Source: Pseudacidobacterium ailaaui
GTDB lineage: Bacteria > Acidobacteriota > Terriglobia > Terriglobales > Acidobacteriaceae
Assembly (NCBI RefSeq): GCF_000688455.1
Contig: NZ_JIAL01000001.1
Span: 620,001 to 684,000 of the forward strand
Direction of reading: 5' to 3'
DNA length: 64,000 nucleotides
Shown here: in pieces, positions 36,569 to 43,895 of the stretch
How positions within the stretch are numbered: the stretch's first letter is position 1
How the letters are laid out: the number at the start of each line of letters is the position of its first letter
Program-made: the position numbers and the translations under genes
Notes under the pieces: generated by a model
Seen by the model: the letters and a program-made list of their open reading frames with translations, nothing else
Told to the model about the DNA's origin: nothing
Databases searched by the model: none

Positions 36569-38914
36569 CTACTCCAGTTTGTTTTGAGTAATGACCGCCA
36601 GAGGGTCCCAATCATCCTTACCGCTCAGGAATGCGTGGACCATGTACTTCTCCGCCTCTGCACTCGTCAGGAATTTCGTGTGCGGATCGCGCTCCTTTCG
36701 GTGCGCTCCCGGCCCGACAGATTGGTATTCCGCATAGAACGCCGTGTCCAGCGAATGTGTCTCGCCTGGATGCCACTCCCGCCATCCCGCAGGCTGAATA
36801 TGCTCACCCATCCATGTATTCAGAAAGACAACCGTAGCATACGGTCTCCACGGCCTGCCCAGATAGACATTCGTCACTCCGGGATCTGCTGTCAGCCTGC
36901 ATTCGTCAAAGACATACGCCGAGTCCTCCTTGGGCTCATGCTTGCCCTGCGCCGTGACAAATCCCTCAGAATGCGGAGTGCTGTGGACCTCGCAGTGGTC
37001 GAAAAAAGACTTGCCGTCTCCAAAAATAAAATCCACATTGCCGGCAATGTAGCAATTGGAAAAATATTGCCGTGTCGGCTCACATGAAGTCCCGCCGGAA
37101 GGACAATGGCTCCCCGTATAAAGTGTGTCCTGATTCCCCAGCAGATGCACATTGTGAAATACTGCCCGGTCACCCGTCACCAGAAGCGCCAGGGCCTGCG
37201 ATCCTGCCGGAAGCTGCGGATGCGTCCTGTTCCAGTCATTCTCAAACGTAATGTTCTCCGCAAAAAAGTCGTCTGCAGTTACATTCACTGTGGCGGAATG
37301 AAATGTCCCTCCGGAGGTGCCCGCGCTCAGGTCGTAGACCACAACCGTCTTGCTGGCGTCTGGATTGGCGCTGCGCAGCCGGATCCCCGGCTTGTCAATG
37401 TGCAGCACTTCACGATAGGTCCCAGGAGCGACCAGGAGCGTGGCACCGCCTGTCGCAGGCGCTTCATCCAGCGCCTTCTGGATGGAATAGTAATCGCCAG
37501 TGCCATCGGCCGCCACATAGAAGGTTTTGTCTTCCGGCAGGACCGTGTTCGCCGCCTCCGGCGCAGTTGTTGTCTTCGGAAAAGGAACAAAGCGACCAGC
37601 ACATGGAATCGGACTGCCCTTATTTGTATCTCTCTCTGTTACAGATACGTCCTCACCGTTCGGCACAAGATTTCCACGGTTGCGCAGCGTAATTTCTGCG
37701 TCCCGCGCCTGCATCTTCGACTGCTCCAGCCTATCGGCATAAACATTGTCGAGGGTTACGCCGAGCTTGTGCTGCGCATCCAGACCAAGAAACGTATACG
37801 TGCCCGGCGACAACACATGCACGTCCTTCAGCACAATGTCGCGGTATACCGGCAGCGCATTTCCCGAGAAGGTGGTGTACAACGGCGTAAACAGAATCGG
37901 GTTCTTCGTATCGCGAATACAAACGTCCTCATAGATCACGTCACGCACAAGCCCGCCCCGGCTGCGATCAGACTTGATGCGAATGCCGTTGTCCGCGCCG
38001 TCGATTGTTAGGTCTTGCACCAGAATGTGATGGACGCCGCCCTCAGTTCCGCTGCCAATGGACATCCCGTGTCCTGTATAAAAATGGTTGTGCACAATGG
38101 ACATGTTCGCGGCCGCACCTGCCTTTCCCGACTTGATCGCTACATTGTCGTCCCCCGTGTGAATGTAGGAATACGCAATCGTTACATTTGTGGACGATCC
38201 AGGATCAATGCCATCTGTATTGCGCGCCGTCTTTGGCGTCAGGATCTTCACGCCCCACGCCGTAAATCCATTGGTCTGGTTGACTGCAACATGGAAATTT
38301 GGCGAATTGCGCAGGGTAATCCGGTAGAGCGTGAAGTTGTCCGATCGGTTGACCTCAATCAGACGGAAGCAGCTCTGCCCCTTGTCTTCAATCTTGGCCC
38401 GATGCGCCAGGTCCCACCATGTTTCGTTCTGCCCTATGAGCTTTTCGCCGCCGCGCCCATCAATCGAGCCGTCCCCCATCACCCCGCTGTCCGGAGCGTT
38501 GTTCACAGCAATCAGCGGCCTGCACCCATGCCCTTTTTCACTCACAATGCCGCAGCTTCCTGGAGTGATGTCGTAGTCACGCGGATTGCGCGAGGCAAAG
38601 ATCGCCGTATTGGCGTCCACCAGCAACGTGACACCCTTTTTGAGCTGCAACGGACCACTCAAAAAAATGTCCTTCTGCCCGTCTGCCTCTAACTCCACCG
38701 CCTTCCCCGGCGAACAGGAATCAATCGCCTGTTGGATCCGCTTTGTATCTTCGCGTTGTTCCTCGCGCTCGTCCAATCTCCCCTGGCTCGCCTGCAACTC
38801 GGCTTTCAGCACCACACATGAAGGAGGAATGGACGGCTCGGTGACATGACGCGTGTCCTGCCCATAGACCGCAACCGCAAATACAAAAACCAGGGTCCAG
38901 CACACATGACGCAT
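36569..38914 (-). CDS. Polygalacturonase (GH28) - pectin methylesterase (CE8) fusion
   Basis: A 781-residue two-enzyme protein that can cut homogalacturonan and remove its methyl esters. After a signal peptide (RHVCWTLVFVFAVAVYGQ), a GH28 beta-helix carries NTDGIDPGSS (about 232), GDDNVAIKS (about 254, catalytic Asp pair), GHGMSIGS (about 281) and RIKSDRSRGG (about 312). The CE8 domain starts near FYVAADGTGDYYSIQKAL (about 465). It has the oxyanion and acid motifs QALAL and GNQDTLY (about 593), the nucleophile in GNVDFIFGD (about 628), and LGRPW (about 685). Both catalytic sets are complete. It is the first gene of a two-gene operon with GH2. ATG 38914 gives the signal peptide; the in-frame 38995 start would not. 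Confidence 0.93.
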   Translation of the reverse strand: MRHVCWTLVFVFAVAVYGQDTRHVTEPSIPPSCVVLKAELQASQGRLDEREEQREDTKRIQQAIDSCSPGKAVELEADGQKDIFLSGPLQLKKGVTLLVDANTAIFASRNPRDYDITPGSCGIVSEKGHGCRPLIAVNNAPDSGVMGDGSIDGRGGEKLIGQNETWWDLAHRAKIEDKGQSCFRLIEVNRSDNFTLYRITLRNSPNFHVAVNQTNGFTAWGVKILTPKTARNTDGIDPGSSTNVTIAYSYIHTGDDNVAIKSGKAGAAANMSIVHNHFYTGHGMSIGSGTEGGVHHILVQDLTIDGADNGIRIKSDRSRGGLVRDVIYEDVCIRDTKNPILFTPLYTTFSGNALPVYRDIVLKDVHVLSPGTYTFLGLDAQHKLGVTLDNVYADRLEQSKMQARDAEITLRNRGNLVPNGEDVSVTERDTNKGSPIPCAGRFVPFPKTTTAPEAANTVLPEDKTFYVAADGTGDYYSIQKALDEAPATGGATLLVAPGTYREVLHIDKPGIRLRSANPDASKTVVVYDLSAGTSGGTFHSATVNVTADDFFAENITFENDWNRTHPQLPAGSQALALLVTGDRAVFHNVHLLGNQDTLYTGSHCPSGGTSCEPTRQYFSNCYIAGNVDFIFGDGKSFFDHCEVHSTPHSEGFVTAQGKHEPKEDSAYVFDECRLTADPGVTNVYLGRPWRPYATVVFLNTWMGEHIQPAGWREWHPGETHSLDTAFYAEYQSVGPGAHRKERDPHTKFLTSAEAEKYMVHAFLSGKDDWDPLAVITQNKLE

Positions 38915-38951
38915 AATCTTCTCCAGAAAGCACTCGATTTGGATTGGCTTG

Positions 38952-38962
38952 TGGTCAGACCA
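38952..38962. promoter_or_regulatory. GntR/FadR-type operator-like palindrome
   Basis: TGGTCAGACCA is a perfect 5+1+5 palindrome that matches the general FadR-subfamily GntR pattern TNGTNNNACNA. It lies 38 bases upstream of the GH28-CE8 start, in the divergent region between that gene and the CE12 esterase gene. Members of this subfamily such as ExuR and UxuR sense hexuronates, which fits the pectin context. The assignment rests on pattern only. Confidence 0.5.
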
Positions 38963-39137
38963 TTCAATATAAACAGAACGTGCTGCCCTTGTCACCCTAA
39001 CCTGAGCAGGAAAAGATCATGGCCGTGCACTGCTACCGCCGTCCCGACCAGAACGAAGCACAGCGGAGTTTTTTTGCATTTCCCCAGCTCCTTGACAGCC
39101 CTGTCTTTCAGTCACTAATCTTCATGCACATGCTTCT

Positions 39138-39150
39138 GTGGACTGACCAC
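39138..39150. promoter_or_regulatory. Second GntR/FadR-type operator-like site
   Basis: GTGGACTGACCAC reads GTGGTCAGTCCAC on the other strand and matches the site at 38951-38962 at GTGGTCAG.CCA, differing at one core base. It ends 2 bases before the ATG of the CE12 esterase, so a protein bound there would block ribosome access or transcription start of that gene. Confidence 0.4.
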
Positions 39151-39152
39151 TC

Positions 39153-39992
39153 ATGCTTCTGAAAAAAACCTCTCTGATCTGTCTCCTCTGGATTCTGCTC
39201 TCAGGTCTATCCCTCGCCCAGACCGCGCCTGCAACACCATCGCGACCCTCTCTTCCCACCCTCTTTCTCATCGGCGACTCCACTGTGCGCAATGGAAACG
39301 GAACCGGCGCGAACGGCCTCTGGGGATGGGGCGACCTTCTTCCTGAATACTTTGATCTCTCAAAGATCAACATCGTCAATCGCGCACGCGGCGGACGCAG
39401 TAGCCGCACTTTTCTCACCGAGGGCCTCTGGGATGACACCCTCGCCCTCATCAAGCCCGGCGATTACGTCATCATGCAATTTGGCCACAATGATGCGAGC
39501 CCGCTTGATGATGCCGCACGCGCACGCGGAACGCTACCCGGCACCGGGGATGAAACGCGCGATATCTGGAACCCCATCACAAAAAAGCAGGAAACAGTGC
39601 ACACTTACGGCTGGTACATGCGCAAGTTTATAAAAGACACGCTGGCCAAAGGCGCGATGCCCATCATCTGCGCACCGATTCCGCGCAACAACTGGAAAGA
39701 TGGCAAAGTGGTCCGTAATGAGGACTCCTATGGCGGATGGGCGCGTCAGCTTGCCGGAGAGTTTCACATCGGCTTCATCAACCTGAACGAGATCATCGCA
39801 GAAAAGTATGAGACGATGGGCGAAGCAAGAGTCGCGCCGCTCTTTCCTTCCGACCACACCCACACTTCACGCGAAGGCGCAGAGATCAATGCTGAAGCGG
39901 TCGTCGCCGGCTTGAAAGCATTGCCAGGAAATCCCTTCAAAAAATATTTTTCGCCAAAAGCGCGCACCATCCATGCCTGGAAAGCCCGATAA
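39153..39992 (+). CDS. Rhamnogalacturonan acetylesterase-like SGNH hydrolase (CE12)
   Basis: A 279-residue secreted esterase that would remove acetyl groups from the rhamnogalacturonan I backbone. A signal peptide (residues 1-22, ending SGLSLAQ) precedes an SGNH fold: LFLIGDSTVRNGNG (catalytic Ser), NRARGGRSSRTF (Gly), IMQFGHNDASP (Asn) and LFPSDHTHTSREG (catalytic Asp and His). The length and motif spacing fit CE12. No clear Shine-Dalgarno sequence is visible because the operator-like palindrome occupies that place. It is convergent with a second CE12-type gene, with only one base between the stop codons. Confidence 0.9.
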   Translation: MLLKKTSLICLLWILLSGLSLAQTAPATPSRPSLPTLFLIGDSTVRNGNGTGANGLWGWGDLLPEYFDLSKINIVNRARGGRSSRTFLTEGLWDDTLALIKPGDYVIMQFGHNDASPLDDAARARGTLPGTGDETRDIWNPITKKQETVHTYGWYMRKFIKDTLAKGAMPIICAPIPRNNWKDGKVVRNEDSYGGWARQLAGEFHIGFINLNEIIAEKYETMGEARVAPLFPSDHTHTSREGAEINAEAVVAGLKALPGNPFKKYFSPKARTIHAWKAR

Positions 39993-39993
39993 A

Positions 39994-41277
39994 TCATCGC
40001 CCATATGGAGTCACCGCGCTTACCTGCGGATCGAGCGGCAGCTTCAAGAATTCGGGACGGTCCGGCTGCGCTGGATCAAACCCGCTTTCCGTCTTCACAA
40101 TTGCCGATGTTAGCGGCAACCCTGCTTCGCGAATACCCTGCACCACGCAGCGTGCTAATTCATACGCGCCATAATCGGTGAAATGCGTGTCATCATTCAA
40201 CGCTAGCGGCTGATCAGGAAAAGTATTCGCCGGAAAATGCACAAATGCCTTCATCGTTCCCTGCGGCCCCATCGCTTCATACAGCGCCTTGCTCATTGCG
40301 TTCAGATCAATCAGCGCGACATGCTGTTGCTGGGCGATTTCCCGCATCGCCGCCGGATAATCTCCCAGCGTTTGAATGATCTTCCCCTCTGCATCAAAAG
40401 TGCGGCGGTTCATGGAAGTCACCAGCACCGGCGTCGCACCCTTGCTCCGCGCCATTTGAATCGATTCGGCCAGAGATTGTTTATATTCCGCGATCGAAAC
40501 AAAACCTTTGCCCGGTTTTTGGTCATTGTGCGCAAACTGCATGAAGAGGTAGTCGCCCGCTTTGAGAGTGCTGAAGATTTTTGCAAAGCGGTTCTCCACC
40601 GTGAAGCTGTGGATCGTCTCTCCCGATTCGGCCTGGTCAGAAACGCTCACAGTATCATTGAAGAACACCGGCAGCATCTGGCCCCATGCCGCCCACGGCT
40701 CTTTGTCCTGGTCCACCACAGTGGAGTCGCCCGCAAGATACACCACAGGGACCTGGACTTTCTCAATGGTAATGCTGCGGAATGCTGGCTTCTGGCCTAT
40801 GAATTCAAGCGTCAGCTTGTCGTCCCAATCGAGACTGCCAATTTCGCGCGGCTTCAAGTGGACTTCCTTCCCATCCTCAATACGAGGTGTCCGCACATTC
40901 ACAATAAATTTCTTGCTGATGCTCTGATGCGGCGCCGTGGCTACAGAAAGCAGCATCAGCCTGCGCGACTCGGCCTTCACCGTGGTGACAGAAGCATCTG
41001 CCCCGCCGCCCACCTCTACCGTCACTCGATAATCGCCTTCCGGTACAGCAAGAGAAAAGAAAAACGGCTTGTTTGAAGAACAGGTTCCATCTTTGCTGCT
41101 TGGAGCGGCACCGAAATCAAATCCGAATTGCGTGTTCGCGGAATAGAAAGTGTGGGCCGTAAGTTGCTTCGAACTCTTCCCTGGTGAGCAGGCAAACCGC
41201 CATGAATTGGTTTCTGCCCGCAAGAAAGAGCAGAAGCAGCCAGTAGCAAAAACCAACGCTAGGACCTTTGCATTCAT
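39994..41277 (-). CDS. CE12-type acetylesterase with N-terminal beta-sandwich domain
   Basis: A 427-residue secreted esterase. After a signal peptide (NAKVLALVFATGCFCSFLRA), an N-terminal domain of about 150 residues (FDFGAAPSSKDGTCSSNKPF, then FFSLAVPEGDYRVTVEVGG) resembles the galactose-binding-like modules in front of other CE12 enzymes. The SGNH domain has YLAGDSTVVDQDKEPWAAWG (Ser), SGETIHSF (Gly), FMQFAHNDQKP (Asn) and LNDDTHFTDYGA (Asp/His). TTG 41292 could extend it, but ATG 41277 gives the better signal peptide. It lies 54 bases after GH105 on the same strand, so PL22-GH105-CE12 is probably one operon. It probably has a different acetyl-position preference from its convergent neighbour (inferred). 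Confidence 0.87.
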   Translation of the reverse strand: MNAKVLALVFATGCFCSFLRAETNSWRFACSPGKSSKQLTAHTFYSANTQFGFDFGAAPSSKDGTCSSNKPFFFSLAVPEGDYRVTVEVGGGADASVTTVKAESRRLMLLSVATAPHQSISKKFIVNVRTPRIEDGKEVHLKPREIGSLDWDDKLTLEFIGQKPAFRSITIEKVQVPVVYLAGDSTVVDQDKEPWAAWGQMLPVFFNDTVSVSDQAESGETIHSFTVENRFAKIFSTLKAGDYLFMQFAHNDQKPGKGFVSIAEYKQSLAESIQMARSKGATPVLVTSMNRRTFDAEGKIIQTLGDYPAAMREIAQQQHVALIDLNAMSKALYEAMGPQGTMKAFVHFPANTFPDQPLALNDDTHFTDYGAYELARCVVQGIREAGLPLTSAIVKTESGFDPAQPDRPEFLKLPLDPQVSAVTPYGR

Positions 41278-41331
41278 CGTGTAAGGAAACAAAGCGCTCT
41301 CATGTCCTTTTAAGATATGGAGCGCTCATGT

Positions 41332-42528
41332 CTAATGTTTTGCCATACGCGCCATCTCAGACCCGGCAAGCAGAAACGCGCCCACTCCGTAGTCATAGCT
41401 CGCAGTTGGCTTGTACCAGGCAGGCGCCGCGCCTGTCTGCTGAATGCAACCCAGGCGCCCATCGGCATAGATGTGCCCTAGCATTCCCTTCCATGCGTGC
41501 GCCACAACAGGCTTGTAGATCTTTCGGTCCAGAATGCCCTCGTTCACTCCCCAGGCCATGGCATACGTGAAGAGTGCAGAGCCGGAGACCTCTGGCAAAG
41601 GATAATCCGTGGGGTCAAGCAGAGAAGCATGCCATAGCCCGTCCTTCGGGTCCTGCAATGTTCTTACACGCTCTGCCATCTCTCGCAGCAGGTGGACATA
41701 ATGTTCGCGCCGCGGATCATTCTTCGGCATAAATTGGAGCGTGCGAACAATCCCCCCCATCACCCATCCATTGCCTCGCGACCAGAAAATTTTCTGGCCG
41801 TTCTTTTCCCGCTTGTCCAGAAACGTAACGTCGCGTGCAAACAGGTGCTCTTGCTTGTCATAAAGCAGAGACTCGGTCTGCTGCCAGTGCTCTTCAATGT
41901 AATCAAGATACTTTCCGTCGCTGGTTGCCGCATACATCCGGGCCCATACCGGCGGCCCCATAAACAATGCGTCACACCACCACCACTGGATCCGCCCCTC
42001 TTTGTCTTTTTCCAGTGGATACAACGCGTCCAGCTCCCGTCGCGTAGGAGCAATCTGCGCAGGATCGCGGTCCAGAAAATACAGCTCAAGATAGGATTGG
42101 CCCACGCTCTGGTCATCGGCATTCGGCAGATGTGAGCGCAGCTCCCAGTTATATTTCTTTCCCACCTCGCGCACTGCATCACGATAGCGCGTATCACCGG
42201 TAGAGGCTGATGCCGCCATCAGACCGGTGTAGAGCACACTGGAAGTCCAGGTGCGGTCAAACCACGGTTGCCAGGTCTTCAGCTCCCAGTCCGCAACCTT
42301 CATCATGGCCTTGTGAATGTCCTTCACCTTCAAAGCAGGCGAGAGGTCCGTTGCCAGAGGGCCGCCGTCTTCCGGATCATCTCCAAAATGCCGCGCATTG
42401 TCCTTATCAATGCCAGCGCGCTGCTCCACCGTAGGCTGTGGATATTGGGTTTGTGCCAGGCACGACACAAAAGCCAGAGACGCGAGCCATAGGGCCATCA
42501 CTGCGCGTCCGGGAAATCTATTTTCCAT
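41332..42528 (-). CDS. Unsaturated rhamnogalacturonyl hydrolase-like protein (GH105/GH88 type)
   Basis: A 398-residue (alpha/alpha)6-barrel hydrolase that removes the 4,5-unsaturated uronic acid left at the non-reducing end by pectate or rhamnogalacturonan lyases. The catalytic region WWWCDALFMGPPVWARMY contains the Asp of the family. PNADDQSVGQSY, FWSRGNGWVMGGI and GLWHASLLDP fit GH105. A signal peptide (NRFPGRAVMALWLASLAFVS) indicates export to the periplasm. AGGGAG lies 7 bases before ATG 42528. The first 11 bases overlap the end of the PL22 gene, implying translational coupling. Confidence 0.9.
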   Translation of the reverse strand: MENRFPGRAVMALWLASLAFVSCLAQTQYPQPTVEQRAGIDKDNARHFGDDPEDGGPLATDLSPALKVKDIHKAMMKVADWELKTWQPWFDRTWTSSVLYTGLMAASASTGDTRYRDAVREVGKKYNWELRSHLPNADDQSVGQSYLELYFLDRDPAQIAPTRRELDALYPLEKDKEGRIQWWWCDALFMGPPVWARMYAATSDGKYLDYIEEHWQQTESLLYDKQEHLFARDVTFLDKREKNGQKIFWSRGNGWVMGGIVRTLQFMPKNDPRREHYVHLLREMAERVRTLQDPKDGLWHASLLDPTDYPLPEVSGSALFTYAMAWGVNEGILDRKIYKPVVAHAWKGMLGHIYADGRLGCIQQTGAAPAWYKPTASYDYGVGAFLLAGSEMARMAKH

Positions 42529-43747
42529 GCACAGGCTCCCTGGCTACCTCCACGGCGTAGACCTGCTCCTGCCCGGACATATTGGAGCGGAAGACAATCC
42601 ATTTTCCGTCCGGAGTAAAGTTCACATTCGGTTCCAGCGCATAATCGTGCTTTGACATATTCACCAGCTTTTCTGCTTGGAACACTCCCGGCGTAATGAG
42701 ATCTTTTTCTTCAACGCCCATATTCGGAATGGGAACAGGGTGAAATAGATAGATCCACTTGCCATCGGGAGCGTGCGCCACCATCTTACTGTCTCCGCCG
42801 TCGCCTGCAAAAAGTGTCCCGTCTGGCGAGACGTTGTAGTGTACGGACCACTCATTTCGCTGCAAGTGCCACCAGGTTCGGTGTCCGTCGTAGACGTTGT
42901 ATCCTGCCACCCAAAAGTCCTCCCCGCGCGGCGTCTGCAGGTCATACCAGATCGTTTTGCCGTCCTGCGACCAAAACTCATGCCCTGCAATCTCCATTTG
43001 CATCCTGCGCTTATGGACAAGCATGGGCCCGGTCCCGTCCGTATGAATCAGCCAGATGCGGTCCACTTTATGCCAAGGCCCTTCATGGCAGAACATCAGC
43101 AGGTTTGGGTCTGTAGGAGAAAAGAGCAGATGGTTCAGCCATTCCGTGCTGCGGTCCAAGACTTTCTTCTCGCCCGTCTTGATATTAAGCGTGAAAAGCG
43201 CCATCGGCAGATGCGCGTTGTATCGCTCTTCCAGCATGTGCCCGCGGCCTTCGCGCGTGCGCGGCGGAGGTGAAAGTTGCTGCGCCTTTTCTGATCCTTG
43301 TGGTTCCACATATGTTCCGGCCATCAGCGTCTCGTCTGCATTCACGGTTGCAATGCTACCGTGTGGCGGCATCTCTGCGATCTTTGTCTCCTTTTTGGTC
43401 GCAGGGTCCAGATACCACACTGCTCCATCGCGAACAAAGTAGACACGCCCGGTCTTATGTCCCACCATGATGGGGTGCGCATGTGGATCACTGCTCAGCG
43501 GCTCAATCCTGCGCGTGCCCAGGTCAACAAATGCCATCCCGTGCGGTGTAGTGATGAGCAGTTTCTTGCCATCCGGTGTATATCCGTTCAGGTTGAAGTA
43601 GAGACTGCCACTCCCAGGCTCTTCCGAAAGCTGGACAATACGGTGTCCTGTTTCCGCATCCACCCACTCCTTTGGTGTTTGCTGAGCAACAGCAATCAAA
43701 GAAGCAGACAAGAAAGCAAGAGCAGCAGAGCATTTCATAACAAGCAT
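42518..43747 (-). CDS. Oligogalacturonate lyase-like protein (PL22)
   Basis: A 409-residue beta-propeller enzyme that cleaves unsaturated or saturated di- and oligogalacturonates to 5-keto-4-deoxyuronate products. The family start WVDAETGHRIVQLSEEPGSG and YFNLNGYTPDGKKLL is clear. Several propeller-blade repeats follow, including HLLFSPTDPNLLMFCHEGPWHK and HEFWSQDGKTIWYD, with His residues that could bind the Mn site. A signal peptide (about residues 1-22) makes this copy periplasmic, whereas the enterobacterial Ogl is cytoplasmic. AGGA lies 8 bases before ATG 43747. It is the first gene of the PL22-GH105-CE12 run. Confidence 0.88.
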   Translation of the reverse strand: MLVMKCSAALAFLSASLIAVAQQTPKEWVDAETGHRIVQLSEEPGSGSLYFNLNGYTPDGKKLLITTPHGMAFVDLGTRRIEPLSSDPHAHPIMVGHKTGRVYFVRDGAVWYLDPATKKETKIAEMPPHGSIATVNADETLMAGTYVEPQGSEKAQQLSPPPRTREGRGHMLEERYNAHLPMALFTLNIKTGEKKVLDRSTEWLNHLLFSPTDPNLLMFCHEGPWHKVDRIWLIHTDGTGPMLVHKRRMQMEIAGHEFWSQDGKTIWYDLQTPRGEDFWVAGYNVYDGHRTWWHLQRNEWSVHYNVSPDGTLFAGDGGDSKMVAHAPDGKWIYLFHPVPIPNMGVEEKDLITPGVFQAEKLVNMSKHDYALEPNVNFTPDGKWIVFRSNMSGQEQVYAVEVAREPVHGK

Positions 43748-43841
43748 AAAAATGTCCTATTGAAGTGATGGAGAACAACGATCTTTGGTCCCAACCCAAG
43801 TCCCGCGCCGTGCAGGGACCTGTCTGTCTTCCCCAGCTTCC

Positions 43842-43882
43842 CCAAAAAGATGCGGGGCCTCCGATGTCCTGAAGACCCCGCA
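43842..43882 (-). terminator. Rho-independent terminator after the TonB-dependent receptor gene
   Basis: Read on the minus strand, TGCGGGG and CCCCGCA (7-bp perfect stem, 18-nt loop) are followed directly by TCTTTTTGGGG. It begins 14 bases past the receptor stop codon and separates the receptor transcript from the PL22-GH105-CE12 operon. Confidence 0.75.
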
Positions 43883-43895
43883 CATGAGCGGGAGG

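Noticed and set aside
37106-38011. 301-residue open frame antisense to GH28-CE8
   Set aside because: It lies fully inside a strongly supported enzyme gene and has a low-complexity Arg/His composition.
41293-41333. Imperfect direct repeat (AGCGCTCTCATGTCC, AGCGCTCATGTCT)
   Set aside because: 28 bases apart with a 2-base difference and at the end of a gene; too short to call a site.
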